Shown here one piece after another: positions 26,702 through 35,608 of a stretch of 64,000 bases of DNA. The stretch covers positions 28,951-92,950 of the IMG/VR virus record IMGVR_UViG_3300025647_000020; one strand, 5' to 3'. Numbering within the stretch: the first letter of the stretch is position 1; every line of letters starts with the position of its first letter. Both the position numbers and the translations under genes were made by a program. The notes beneath the pieces were generated by a model. The model did not search any database, was not told the DNA's origin, and saw only the letters and a program-made list of their open reading frames with translations. Source of the DNA: a virus.

Positions 26702-27094
26702 ATGTTTAATTGTAGAGACGTAATAACCTCTGATTATACCATTAATTGTGCAAAAATATGTATTAGATCATGTGAATTATTTGATGCATTGCATTTCTTA
26801 GAAGAAAATGTATTATATGCAACTGAAATAGTAGGTGCTACTTATACATGGAATATATATTCTCAATATAAGTTAGAATTATCATTGGGGAGTGGGCAAT
26901 ATAATGATGTTATTTCAATTGACCCTGCTCTTGGAATTTATGGTGAATTAAATGTAGGTAAAAGTTTTTTACTGTTAAAACAATTATTAACAGATAATAA
27001 CATATTTATAGAAAGCGGATGTTTTACTATTGAATTAGAAATTGAAACATCTTGCTATAAAAACCAAAAAAAAATATATTTGTTTAATGGATAA
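26702..27094 (+). CDS. Cysteine-containing hypothetical protein, 130 residues
   Basis: Beta-rich protein with cysteines in NCAKICIRSC and ESGCFTIELEIETSC. Resembles small virion decoration or neck proteins in composition only. Starts 1 nt after the previous stop, and its end overlaps the next ATG by 8 nt, so it is in the capsid-region operon. Confidence 0.5.
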   Translation: MFNCRDVITSDYTINCAKICIRSCELFDALHFLEENVLYATEIVGATYTWNIYSQYKLELSLGSGQYNDVISIDPALGIYGELNVGKSFLLLKQLLTDNNIFIESGCFTIELEIETSCYKNQKKIYLFNG

Positions 27095-28043
27095 GAATAC
27101 AAAAGCAAGAAGTGGCAATTTACTAGAAGCCATGATAAAGCTTACCAAAGAAAAGAAAGTTTTTAATTCATATTTCTCTAAAAAAATTGATGAGACGCAA
27201 ATCTATGTCATAAAGGAGAAAGGTAATTATATCTTAGTAAAAGAGGCAAATAACCCAGTTGGTTATGAGCGATATAGCAAACATAATTTCAAATCATTAA
27301 ATGGCGCAATTAATAATATTAATCTTCTTATAACAGAAGCTGAAAAATATGTTATTAAAGAACCCATCCCAGCATCATCTGTTGATGATATGGGTGGAGC
27401 TGATGATTTTGATATGGACAGTGATAGTGAAGAAGTTTCACTAGATGACGATGAAATGTCAGCAGAAGAAGATCAAGGTGAAGCCATTGAAACAGATTTA
27501 TCTGAATATCAAGAGCTGGCAGGAAAATTGGCTTATATCTTAAAAGATGAAGCTGATGAACTAGATGATTATGATGCTACTGTAAAATATGTTTTTAATA
27601 CTTTGTTAGCATCTTTAAAAATTGATACAGTTAGCCCTGAATTGTTAGATAGCATTAAAGAAAAGCTAACAAAAAATGAAGATACACCCGAAGAACCAAC
27701 AGATGAAGTTGTAGAGCAGTATGTTCATGAAATGGCTAAGAAAAAAGGATATGTTGTTGAATCTGTATTTAAAGATAAAACACTCTTAAAAGAATATGGA
27801 GAAGAGGATTCTCCTTGGGATGATTATTCTTTGACCGATAAGCAAGTACAATATGATAAAGATCAAACAGGTCTTCCTTATTATATGAATAGTAAAGAAG
27901 ATTTAGTAGATGATAGTCTTGATGACGACGACGACGACGATTTTGACGACGACGATAGTCATAATAAGGGCCATTGGTTTCACGGGTTTGACAATTATGC
28001 AGATTACGATGATTTATTAAGTGATAATTTTTTAAAAGTATAA
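27087..28043 (+). CDS. Acidic scaffold/prohead-core-like protein
   Basis: I use the ATG at 27087 (MDKNTKARSG), which overlaps the preceding stop, rather than an upstream in-frame start. 318 residues, strongly acidic: an Asp/Glu-rich block near residues 110-145 and a poly-Asp run near 275-290 encoded by GAC repeats around 27926-27955. Predominantly helical in between. Position two to four genes before the major capsid gene and the acidity fit a T4 gp22-like prohead core protein. That is inference from context; no homologous motif is certain. Confidence 0.45.
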   Translation: MDKNTKARSGNLLEAMIKLTKEKKVFNSYFSKKIDETQIYVIKEKGNYILVKEANNPVGYERYSKHNFKSLNGAINNINLLITEAEKYVIKEPIPASSVDDMGGADDFDMDSDSEEVSLDDDEMSAEEDQGEAIETDLSEYQELAGKLAYILKDEADELDDYDATVKYVFNTLLASLKIDTVSPELLDSIKEKLTKNEDTPEEPTDEVVEQYVHEMAKKKGYVVESVFKDKTLLKEYGEEDSPWDDYSLTDKQVQYDKDQTGLPYYMNSKEDLVDDSLDDDDDDDFDDDDSHNKGHWFHGFDNYADYDDLLSDNFLKV

Positions 28044-28048
28044 TAATT

Positions 28049-28654
28049 ATGAAAAACATTTTAGAAAAATACGGCAAGTTGGTTACAGAAGCCGAAGAAA
28101 CACAATTAACCCCTTCTGATGTAGAAAATGAGGCATATACACTTTTAGGTAAAATAAAAACATTTTTACAAAAAGCAAAACCTCATATCTCAGGAGATCA
28201 ACAAGCTATTTTAAAGGGTGCAGCTACTGTTCTTGCCAGTTTATTAAATATTGAAGACACTAAACCTGTTGAAGAAGATGTCAAGATGGATGTCAAGACT
28301 TATACAGATATGCCTGACCAAGATATAAAAAAAATTACTGATAAAGGAAATGAAAATAGTATTACACTTACTGAATCCGAGGGCAGTGTTAAACCTACTC
28401 AATTTTATCAGCCACAAGGAAGTCAAAAATATAACGTTACGGTTAATTTTTCAAAGTTTTACGCTAATGATAAAAAACAAGTTTTTGATTTCTTTTCAAA
28501 TATGGAAACAAAATGGGATTTAGGTATTAAAGTAACAGATATTGACGGTCAAGGAGACTCACAAATCAATGAAACTTATACTAAAAATCAGGTCATGGCA
28601 CTAATAAGTGCAAAGAAAAAAGGTTATATAGTTGAGGGTATTGAAGTGATATAA
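28049..28654 (+). CDS. Prohead/virion-associated protein, 201 residues
   Basis: Starts MKNILEKYGKLVTEAEE; helical first half, then a beta-rich C-terminal half ending in ISAKKKGYIVEGIEV. The phrase KKGYVVES also occurs in the previous protein, suggesting a shared module in both. Six nt after the scaffold-like gene and overlapping the next gene's ATG by 1 nt. Likely part of the capsid assembly operon; exact role unknown. Confidence 0.45.
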   Translation: MKNILEKYGKLVTEAEETQLTPSDVENEAYTLLGKIKTFLQKAKPHISGDQQAILKGAATVLASLLNIEDTKPVEEDVKMDVKTYTDMPDQDIKKITDKGNENSITLTESEGSVKPTQFYQPQGSQKYNVTVNFSKFYANDKKQVFDFFSNMETKWDLGIKVTDIDGQGDSQINETYTKNQVMALISAKKKGYIVEGIEVI

Positions 28655-29577
28655 TGAAGGAACAGGTACAAAGAACATATTCCATATTAGATGAAATATT
28701 TAATATTTCAGAATTTTATAGTTTAGAAGATTATAAAAAAGATTATACCTATGTTTTTAATAAAAAAAAACAGGTATTAAATCAAATTTATAAAACATCT
28801 GATTTCCAACAAATAAAACAAGCCTATGAACTTAATATCCAAGATATAGAAATTTTTGAAGATAATAATGAGGAGCAAATAAAAAGTGCCATACTTTCTT
28901 TTTTCTCCATTTTTTCTAAGTCAAAAGTTACTATCCACCTAGAAAAAGATGATTTATTTAGCTTACTACATAAAGTAAAGAATAATAATAAGGAAAAATA
29001 TATTTCTGATAATATCTTAAATTATATCAGAAATGATGTTAAAAGAGGAAATTCATCACTTGAACCAGAGTCTGAGAAAAAAATTTTAACATATGTTAAA
29101 ATTTCCGAACAATCATCAGATATTAACATGGAACAACTCATAAAGTATTTAATATTAGTTGGTTATGTAAACAACATATCTAAGTTTTTTTTCACTGAGT
29201 CTATATATAATCAATTCAATAAGAGTTATTCTAAATGGATAAAGTATTATTCCTTTAATGATTGTTATAAATTTATCAATACAGGTAAGTATATACCCAA
29301 TGATTCATACATGCAATATAAGAATGGATTATCTATTAGTGGATTAAATACTATTATCATATTAAGAACGGGGGTAAAGTTATTAATGTTAAAGAATTTA
29401 AATCTTCCAAATATTAATTCATTGGAATTAGAGCTTTTAGGTGATATTATTTTTGAAAAAGTTTCAAGGATAAATCCAGATTTAGAGGTATTAACAACCC
29501 AGCTATATGATTTGATGTCTAAAAGTGAAAATGATCTAAATCAAATTATTTTTAAATCTCTTTGTAATATCAGATAA
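28654..29577 (+). CDS. Hypothetical capsid-operon protein, 307 residues
   Basis: Mainly helical soluble protein, Lys/Asn/Ile rich, without recognised motifs. Located between scaffold-like genes and dCMP deaminase/major capsid. A prohead protease or portal-associated factor would be expected nearby in T4-like phages, but I see no serine protease triad signature. Unassigned. Confidence 0.45.
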   Translation: MKEQVQRTYSILDEIFNISEFYSLEDYKKDYTYVFNKKKQVLNQIYKTSDFQQIKQAYELNIQDIEIFEDNNEEQIKSAILSFFSIFSKSKVTIHLEKDDLFSLLHKVKNNNKEKYISDNILNYIRNDVKRGNSSLEPESEKKILTYVKISEQSSDINMEQLIKYLILVGYVNNISKFFFTESIYNQFNKSYSKWIKYYSFNDCYKFINTGKYIPNDSYMQYKNGLSISGLNTIIILRTGVKLLMLKNLNLPNINSLELELLGDIIFEKVSRINPDLEVLTTQLYDLMSKSENDLNQIIFKSLCNIR

Positions 29578-29600
29578 TTTTTTTATATTTTATAGAAAAT

Positions 29601-30077
29601 ATGAATTTATCTAAATGGGATTTAAGATTTATCAAGCGAGTTGATGAAGTGGCAAGCTGGTCAAAAGATAATTCTACTAAAGTTGGCTGTTTATTTGTGA
29701 AGAATAAAAAAACCTTAGTAGAAGGTTATAATGGTTTGCCAAGCTATTTAAATGATAAAAATGAATATTATCATAAAGCTCCACAAAAATATTTTTATTT
29801 TGAACATGCTGAAAGAAATGCGATTTATTTAGCACAGCAGAATGGTATTTCTTTAGAGGGGTCAACCTGTTATCTCAATTGGATTCCTTGTCCAGATTGT
29901 ATGAGAGCGATTTTATATCAAAAACCAGAAAAAATTCTTTGTGATTTAACTATCCGTGAAAAACGAGAAGATTGGAAAGATAAATTCCAAGCATCTATTC
30001 ATTTGTCTAAAATGGCTGATGTTATTATCTTATTCACCCACGATGGAGTAAATTGGTCAGAACAACATAATCTTTGA
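29601..30077 (+). CDS. Deoxycytidylate (dCMP) deaminase
   Basis: 158 residues. Zinc-dependent deaminase with HAERNAIYLA (about 69-78, supplying the His ligand and catalytic Glu) and WIPCPDCMRA (about 96-105, the two Cys ligands). STKVGCLFV and EGYNGLP are the usual N-terminal strand and loop. Converts dCMP to dUMP, feeding the ThyA encoded upstream. Lies just before the major capsid gene, separated by 29 nt that hold a late element. Confidence 0.85.
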   Translation: MNLSKWDLRFIKRVDEVASWSKDNSTKVGCLFVKNKKTLVEGYNGLPSYLNDKNEYYHKAPQKYFYFEHAERNAIYLAQQNGISLEGSTCYLNWIPCPDCMRAILYQKPEKILCDLTIREKREDWKDKFQASIHLSKMADVIILFTHDGVNWSEQHNL

Positions 30078-30085
30078 TTAATTAC

Positions 30086-30095
30086 CTATTTATAT
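30086..30095 (+). promoter_or_regulatory. Late-type element before the major capsid gene
   Basis: CTATTTATATAAAAAATA, 11 nt before the ATG at 30107. This is the best example of the element and the same sequence as at the tail tube gene on the other strand. Confidence 0.65.
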
Positions 30096-30106
30096 AAAAA
30101 ATATAA

Positions 30107-31813
30107 ATGGTTAATCATTTAACAGGATTAAACAAATCTTTTATACCGACCGATAATCTTTTAGTAGAAAAATACAGTAATTATTCTGAACATGATAAAT
30201 TTGGGCAGTATGATAATTATAACTTCTTATTAGAAAAGACTGAACCTGAAAAGGAACAATTAAGTTTGCTTTTAGAGAATGTGTCAGGAAATGTGTCAGG
30301 TGTTTTCGCTTCTATTGCATTTCCACTTATTAAGCGTACTTTTGATAATATCATATCAAAAAGCCTAGTTACATTTTACCCAATTGATAAAGCATCAAGT
30401 AAAATTTTCTTTTTTTATCCTAAAGTATCATCTCGCAGAGAAAGCGGTGGTAAGCAAATTCACATAGAAAATACAAGTGATTATAAATGTTTAGGATTAA
30501 ATTGCCCTGAGCCTTTTGTGGAAAGCTGTAAATCATTTTACGATCAGCTTTATAATGATTCTTTTTATGATCAATCTAAAGGAGCGTATGAAGTTATAGT
30601 TGCTACTGGGACTCCTTTTTCATTTGATGCAGATAGTTGTATAGTACCTTATACAGATGTCACCTCACAAGATAATACTATTAGAGCCATTGGTTTTAAA
30701 ATAACTGGATTAAATAACAAGCCAGTCTTTAGTAATGGCAGAGGAAATGAAATAGCTGTTGAAGAATTTATTACATCTTTTAGAGTTATAAACTCTGGTG
30801 CTCCTATTGTTGATTCATCTGATAATGTAATATATCAAACAGGTGATGAAGTTAAGGGAAGATTTTTCGCACAAAAATATGGGGATAGTATTGTACATGT
30901 TGATGATTTATGCGATGAAAATGGGTATATTTTATATGAAATTGATTTAAAACATCCTGTTAGTTCTGGCAATCCAACAACATATGATGGATATGTTGGA
31001 GTTTTACCTAACGTTAATATTTCTTCAAATTTTACATTTACTTGGAAACGATATGATACCCTAGAAAATAATGGACAAATTAGTGAATATGGTTTTGATT
31101 TACGTGGTATAGATTTACAAGTTGTTGATCGAATGACTAGAGCGATATGGTCACCACAACTTCAAATGGATTTACAAGCATATCAAAATATTAACGCTAA
31201 TAAAGAATTTATTAATTCTATGTCGCAGCAAATTGCCTTAGAAATTGATAGAGAGATTTTACTTGATTTAAAAAACGCTGCGCCTTGGGCATTAAGATTT
31301 GATTATTTAGGATGGCAAAATACCACTCAAACTTACAATCAAGAGTTATGGAACAAAAAATTATTCGACAAGATTAATGAGGTTTCAGCACAAATACATA
31401 AAACGACTAATTGTGGTGGAGCAAATTGGGTTGTTCTTAGTCCTGAAGCTTCTGCTCTGTTCCCTAATTTAAGCATTTTAAGAGAGGGAGAGACACTTAC
31501 AGAAAAAGATAGGTACAACATAGGTCTAAAGAGAGTAGGAACCTTAGGAGGGAGATATGACGTATTTATTGATGCTTTTGCTAAACCTAATGATATACTT
31601 ATTGGGTTTAAACCAGAATCATTGACAAATGTGGGGTATATTTATGCACCATATGTTTTAGCACAACCAAGTGTTCCTGTTATGAATCCAAATAATTTCT
31701 CTATAAATCAGATGTTAATGACTAGATATGCAAAGAAATTTACTAATAGCAAGATGTATGGGAAAATTTACGTAGATAATATACCTACATTTAATACATT
31801 TGAAAGTCGATAA
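30107..31813 (+). CDS. 23: Major capsid protein (T4 gp23-like)
   Basis: 568 residues, close to gp23 size. Recognisable features of the T4 capsid family: GVFASIAFPLIKRTFDN after a hydrophilic N-terminal segment, VGVLPNVNISS, the long helix with MSQQIALEIDREILLDL, NWVVLSPEASALFP, and IYAPYVLAQP near the end. In T4 the N-terminal about 65 residues are removed by the prohead protease; here SLLLE at about residues 53-57, just before NVSGNVSG, fits an L-x-E cleavage site, by inference. Own late element upstream; a short spacer separates it from the histidine kinase. Confidence 0.85.
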   Translation: MVNHLTGLNKSFIPTDNLLVEKYSNYSEHDKFGQYDNYNFLLEKTEPEKEQLSLLLENVSGNVSGVFASIAFPLIKRTFDNIISKSLVTFYPIDKASSKIFFFYPKVSSRRESGGKQIHIENTSDYKCLGLNCPEPFVESCKSFYDQLYNDSFYDQSKGAYEVIVATGTPFSFDADSCIVPYTDVTSQDNTIRAIGFKITGLNNKPVFSNGRGNEIAVEEFITSFRVINSGAPIVDSSDNVIYQTGDEVKGRFFAQKYGDSIVHVDDLCDENGYILYEIDLKHPVSSGNPTTYDGYVGVLPNVNISSNFTFTWKRYDTLENNGQISEYGFDLRGIDLQVVDRMTRAIWSPQLQMDLQAYQNINANKEFINSMSQQIALEIDREILLDLKNAAPWALRFDYLGWQNTTQTYNQELWNKKLFDKINEVSAQIHKTTNCGGANWVVLSPEASALFPNLSILREGETLTEKDRYNIGLKRVGTLGGRYDVFIDAFAKPNDILIGFKPESLTNVGYIYAPYVLAQPSVPVMNPNNFSINQMLMTRYAKKFTNSKMYGKIYVDNIPTFNTFESR

Positions 31814-31824
31814 ATTTACTGTAT

Positions 31825-32916
31825 ATGTTATACACATTATTATGCATATTATGTTTTATAAACATAATATGCATTTTTTTTAATTTTTTATTTTATAAGC
31901 GTAATTATTATAAAATAAAAATTATAGATGGAATACAAAAAAACAGTCAGGTTTGCATATACGTTAAAGATAAAAATCATAGATTTAATTTTGTAACTGA
32001 TAATTTTGAAGAATTTGCACCATTATATAACGTGTTTGGATTTACAGATTATGATTTTTTCCCTAAAGACATTGCTGATAAATTTAGAGAGGGAGACTTA
32101 CATGTGAGGTCAACACATGAAAGGTTAAATATTATTGATGCATTAGAATTAGGAGATAATGTTTTATATTATAATTCATCTAAATTTATGATTGATAACG
32201 AAAACATGTGTGGTGTAAGCATAGATATAACTAATGAAATTAAAAAAAGTGAAAAGGTACAAGAAACGAATAATTTTTTAACTCATATAAATTACATAAT
32301 AAGACATGATTTATATAACTCAATAAATTTAGTTAATCAGTTTTTTATTAAAATCGAAAAAAAAATTGAAATAGAATATTTAGAAGAGCATAAAATAATT
32401 GGAGCTTTTAAAGCTTTAAAACAATGTATTTTTACTTTAAAAGAAACCTTTCAAGGGATTTGTGATTTTAGTATAATGTTGGATGATCATAAAAAATTAC
32501 CTGTTGAAAGTTTTTACTTAAGTGTAATATTAAATGATTTTTTAAAAAAAACCGCTTATTATTCATATGTAGATATAGATGAAGAAATGGGAATAATTAC
32601 AGCAAATAAATCATTGATGATAACGGCTCTTATCAATTTAATAAAAAATGGAATTAAGCACAATAATTCACAAAATAAAAAAGTAAAAATTTATAAATGT
32701 GAGAATGATCTACTTATAGAAGATAATGGGTATGGTATAACAGATGAACAACTTTCTAAATTTATAAAGCCATATTCACAAGCAAATGATAATGGTGAGG
32801 GATTAGGGTTAGGATTATCAATAACAAACCTAATTTTAAAATACCATAATTTAAATTTATCTGCTTTACCTAAAGAAAACGGTACTATTTTAGTAATAAA
32901 AAATATATTCATATAA
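31825..32916 (+). CDS. Membrane-anchored sensor histidine kinase
   Basis: 363 residues. One transmembrane segment (about 2-24), a PAS-like sensor region (about 38-135), a dimerisation helix with the phospho-acceptor in IIRHDLYNSINL (His about 161), and an ATP-binding domain with N box LINLIKNGIKHN (about 270), G1 IEDNGYGI (about 297) and G2 GEGLGLGLSI (about 324). All residues needed for autophosphorylation appear present. Histidine kinases are very rare in phages. It lies directly after the capsid gene and upstream of a cognate-looking response regulator, so the signal may concern virion maturation, infection stage or host state. Confidence 0.82.
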   Translation: MLYTLLCILCFINIICIFFNFLFYKRNYYKIKIIDGIQKNSQVCIYVKDKNHRFNFVTDNFEEFAPLYNVFGFTDYDFFPKDIADKFREGDLHVRSTHERLNIIDALELGDNVLYYNSSKFMIDNENMCGVSIDITNEIKKSEKVQETNNFLTHINYIIRHDLYNSINLVNQFFIKIEKKIEIEYLEEHKIIGAFKALKQCIFTLKETFQGICDFSIMLDDHKKLPVESFYLSVILNDFLKKTAYYSYVDIDEEMGIITANKSLMITALINLIKNGIKHNNSQNKKVKIYKCENDLLIEDNGYGITDEQLSKFIKPYSQANDNGEGLGLGLSITNLILKYHNLNLSALPKENGTILVIKNIFI

Positions 32917-32925
32917 TATATTTTT

Positions 32926-32935
32926 ATATTTATAT
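32926..32935 (+). promoter_or_regulatory. Late-type element ATATTTATAT
   Basis: ATATTTATATGAAAAA, 15 nt before the response regulator ATG at 32951. Confidence 0.45.
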
Positions 32936-32950
32936 GAAAAAAAAGTTTTG

Positions 32951-33397
32951 ATGTTTAGCAACTATAAAATAAAAACACTTTTATGTGTTGAAGATGATAT
33001 ATTTTATTCATATCTTTTTCAAGATGCAGCAGAAAGTGTAGATTTAGCAATAAAAGTAAAAGCCATTCATTCTTCTGATGAAGCAGAAGAATGGTTTATT
33101 AAATCAAGAAAGCGGGGGGATGTTCCTGATTGTATTTTTGTGGATGTAAATCTTAAAGGGTCTTCTTTTTCTGGGTTAGAACTTATAAGAAAAATTAATT
33201 TTGAACATGGAAATAACGTTGTTATTGGTGTTATATCAACATCTAATGATGATCAAGAAAAAGCAACAGCAGTAAAAAATGGGGCACAATTCTGGATTTT
33301 GAAAGACACGTTAGATTTAGAAAAAGTATTAATTGATTTTAAAGATGATTTTATAGGTTTTCAAAACAGATTATTACCATTTAAAACCTATAAATAA
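32951..33397 (+). CDS. Single-domain response regulator (REC)
   Basis: 148 residues; the ATG at 32951 is preferred to the adjacent TTG. Receiver landmarks: acidic pair in CVEDDIF (about 13-17), phospho-acceptor Asp in FVDVNLKG (about 65), Ser/Thr in VISTSND (about 97), and Lys in WILKDT (about 118). No DNA-binding or output domain follows, so it acts through a partner, possibly the coiled-coil membrane protein encoded next. Its last base overlaps the next ATG. Confidence 0.85.
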   Translation: MFSNYKIKTLLCVEDDIFYSYLFQDAAESVDLAIKVKAIHSSDEAEEWFIKSRKRGDVPDCIFVDVNLKGSSFSGLELIRKINFEHGNNVVIGVISTSNDDQEKATAVKNGAQFWILKDTLDLEKVLIDFKDDFIGFQNRLLPFKTYK

Positions 33398-33999
33398 TGA
33401 TTATTGATGAAAAAACATTTGAGGCTCTATATGAATTAAAAGAAACACAGGAGATTTTTTTGAGTGGAGATATAATAAAATTTATAGAGCCTCAAGATGA
33501 ATTACAAAAAGTATATTTGTTTGAATGTATTACTTTATATAAAAATTCTATAAGAAATCGTTTAAGTACTTCACAACTAGTTTTAAAACAAAATTTACAA
33601 CTAGTAAAAAAGGAAACTATTTTATTAGAAACGTTAGAACAATTAAGAATTGAAAGTGAAGCAGTAAAAGAAGAAAAAAATAGAACTAAAGAAATATTAG
33701 TTTTAACCGAAAGAGATAAAGTTTCTGCTGAACAGCAAGTAGAGATACTCAAAACCAGTAAAAAATTAGACATATTAAATAGAGGGTTACTTTTTAGTAT
33801 GATAGCTATATTTACTATTATTGTTAGTGTTACTCTTATTCAAACTGCTTTTCTGTATAAAAATTTAGAAACTGATCAAATTATAGGCAATGTGTTTAAT
33901 ATATACAATATCTTACTAACTGGTTTACTTACAATAGTCAGCAGTGTCTTAGGGGTAAAAATAGGGTTAAATAATAATAAGGAAGAAAAAACAGTTTAA
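33397..33999 (+). CDS. Coiled-coil protein with two C-terminal membrane segments
   Basis: 200 residues. Residues about 50-130 are a strong coiled coil (Glu/Lys/Leu heptads), followed by two transmembrane segments (about 134-155 and 168-190) and a short basic tail. Overlaps the response regulator by one base, so the kinase, regulator and this protein form one operon. It is the obvious candidate output of the two-component system at the inner membrane, perhaps regulating lysis or superinfection; this is inference. Confidence 0.6.
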   Translation: MIIDEKTFEALYELKETQEIFLSGDIIKFIEPQDELQKVYLFECITLYKNSIRNRLSTSQLVLKQNLQLVKKETILLETLEQLRIESEAVKEEKNRTKEILVLTERDKVSAEQQVEILKTSKKLDILNRGLLFSMIAIFTIIVSVTLIQTAFLYKNLETDQIIGNVFNIYNILLTGLLTIVSSVLGVKIGLNNNKEEKTV

Positions 34000-34015
34000 A
34001 TATTTTCTTTCACCG

Positions 34016-34701
34016 TTGGCAACCCTTATATTTAAAATAAAATTGAAAGAGGATATTAACATAGAAGTTTATTTTATGGCACGACAAGTTGGAAAAACAA
34101 TGAGGGCAATTGAAAGATTTGTTATGAACTATGATAAATCTATATTTATCAATCCTAATAATGAGTCAACTAGATCAACAATTGAAACAATCCTTCTTAA
34201 TTACCCTCATCTAAATCCCGGATTTTTAAGTAAAAAAGTTTTCTCGCTTAATGCTAATAGAAATAAATACATGGATGCCAGATATGGGGAAAAAATATTA
34301 TATTTGATGAATATTTATCATCCCCAGTCAAAGATGGCGTAATTTCTATTCTTTTCCCCCAGTTAGAGAACATATATGTTTATTCATCATTTGATAAAGA
34401 GTACATTGTATTAAATAATACCGTGCCAAAATATAGATTACCCGATTACATGATAATTAATTTACCCGAAGTAGATAGATTGCAATTTCGGCAATTTAAT
34501 GATGTTTTGCTCACTAATGATAATACAAGAATATTGGTGGTTCCTAATTACAACATCAATACTAAATTAGAAAAGCAGTTGGGGGAAAGAGCTTACAAAA
34601 TAGGAGTTTTAAATAATATATTATCAAGCAGCGATAATAGTTCTTTATTGTGGGATCAAGCGTTTATGGCATTATTCCCCAACATATCAGATAAACATTA
34701 A
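34016..34701 (+). CDS. P-loop ATPase interrupted by a -1 frameshift
   Basis: Two open frames make one ATPase. Frame 1 (TTG 34016, or ATG 34076) has the P-loop MARQVGKTMRA, of the R-Q-x-G-K-T type seen in terminases, and would stop at 34342. In the -1 frame the chain continues KNIIFDEYLSS (Walker B), then IYVYSSFDKEYIV (sensor-like) and runs to TAA 34699-34701. The switch must lie at GGGGAAAAAA (34286-34295); an extra A there would also restore one frame. The strand NIEVYF before the P-loop favours the upstream start. Total about 228 residues, short for a terminase. Either programmed frameshifting on A6, a mutation, or a homopolymer error. Confidence 0.55.
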
Positions 34702-34775
34702 CAGTTTTATTTAGTTGATAATCAATTATTTAAGGTAATTAGTTATCTTTATAAAAGTTTTTTTTGCTAAAATCC

Positions 34776-34806
34776 TTGCCAGTTAACAAAAAACAACCTA
34801 CGTTTG
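34776..34806 (+). promoter_or_regulatory. Bacteroidota-type promoter TTG-N20-TACGTTTG
   Basis: TTG 34776-34778 and TACGTTTG 34799-34806, 20 nt apart. The sequence CTACGTTTGCAACGTAG around the -7 box is a 7-bp inverted repeat and could be an operator. Drives the HNH gene at 34851. Confidence 0.65.
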
Positions 34807-34850
34807 CAACGTAGTTATAAAAAACAATTTTTTCATCTAAAAAAAATATT

Positions 34851-35216
34851 ATGCAAATTGACGTTAGTGATAGCACAGTTCATTTGGTAGAAACAATTTG
34901 TCCTAAGGGGACAAAAGACAAAGTATTATATACTGCGTTAAAAATGACTTGTTGGAATGAAAATGCTGAGGTAATTTTTGAAGCAGGAATAACATGTCAT
35001 TAATGCAATTATATAAAACATGTTCAATGTTGTCATATTATTGATGTTTCTAAATTTTCAGATGAAACACCATTAAATATAATTAATCACCCAGATAATT
35101 TATTATGGCTTTGCCCCAATCATCACTGGGAATTTGATAATGGCCTCCTTGATAGTTTATATGATTTAATAAAAGATCATGAATTATTGAAGAAATACTT
35201 GCACATGATAAAATAA
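34851..35216 (+). CDS. HNH endonuclease with in-frame TAA
   Basis: Reading from ATG 34851 gives 50 codons, a TAA at 35001-35003, and 70 further codons to TAA 35214-35216. The stop falls in the zinc-binding part: TCH-stop-CNYIKHVQCCHIIDVS continues into WLCPNHHWEFDNGLL, so both halves are needed for the HNH fold (C-x-x-C, H-H, C-x-x-H). Glutamine at the stop gives an ordinary C-x-x-C. Either the gene is read through or it is a recent pseudogene; similar stops in six other nearby genes favour readthrough. Confidence 0.6.
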
Positions 35217-35229
35217 ATCTGTATATTTG
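35199..35229 (+). promoter_or_regulatory. Bacteroidota-type promoter TTG-N20-TATATTTG
   Basis: TTG 35199-35201, TATATTTG 35222-35229, spacer 20. Located at the end of the HNH gene, first of two tandem promoters before the tRNA cluster. Confidence 0.65.
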
Positions 35230-35280
35230 CATAGTAATTAATAGAAAGAATATTTTTTTACTATTTATTTTAAGAAATAG

Positions 35281-35311
35281 TTGCATTATAAGAAAAAAGT
35301 TTTTATCTTTG
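35281..35311 (+). promoter_or_regulatory. Bacteroidota-type promoter for the tRNA cluster
   Basis: TTG 35281-35283, TATCTTTG 35304-35311, spacer 20; 37 nt before the first tRNA. Consensus match at every position. Confidence 0.75.
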
Positions 35312-35347
35312 CACTGTTGAAAGTCGAAAGACTATAAATTTTTAAAT

Positions 35348-35421
35348 CGGAGATTAGAGCAGTCTGGTAGCTTGCTTGGCTCATAACCAAGAGGTCATTG
35401 GTTCAAATCCCTATATGTGCA
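35348..35421 (+). tRNA. tRNA-fMet-like (CAT), mispaired acceptor and T stems
   Basis: D arm, anticodon arm (CTTGG, loop CTCATAA, CCAAG) and GGTTCAAATCC T loop are initiator-like. The acceptor halves (CGGAGAT and TATGTGC) and T stem (ATTGG, CCCTA) do not pair. The 3' part resembles the end of the Asp tRNA at 35709, so this may be a chimeric or decayed copy. Confidence 0.5.
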
Positions 35422-35459
35422 ACTACAAAAACTTTTTTAAAAACATAATTTAATAGAAA

Positions 35460-35552
35460 TGAATACAATGCTAAAAAATACAAAGATTAATAATGCAGCG
35501 CAACCGCTTCATGGGGATCGTTGTATCTACGCACTAAAGGTTCATTTTTGAC
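35460..35552 (+). CDS. Possible 30-residue peptide
   Basis: ATG 35460 to TGA 35550-35552, starting MNTMLKNTKINN, just before a strong terminator. It could be a leader peptide or chance; the stretch CGCAACCGCTTCATGGGGAT is more GC-rich than its surroundings and might instead be part of an RNA. Confidence 0.25.
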
Positions 35553-35571
35553 AGAAAAAAAGTTTTACTTC

Positions 35572-35608
35572 AAAAAAACCCTTTAGTGCAAATTAAAGGG
35601 TTTTTTTT
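35572..35608 (+). terminator. Rho-independent terminator
   Basis: AAAAAACCCTTTA (35573-35585) pairs with TAAAGGGTTTTTT (35594-35606), an uninterrupted 13-bp stem ending in a T-run. Separates the fMet-like tRNA from the rest of the cluster. Confidence 0.8.

Noticed and set aside
27926-27955. Microsatellite GAC repeat as a regulatory tract
   Set aside because: It is in frame and encodes poly-Asp in an acidic scaffold-like protein, so it is explained by coding.
28654-29577. Prohead protease (gp21-like)
   Set aside because: Expected in this neighbourhood, but no serine/histidine catalytic pattern is visible in this protein.
34016-34701. Large terminase subunit
   Set aside because: The P-loop is terminase-like, but the protein is only about 228 residues and has no nuclease domain.
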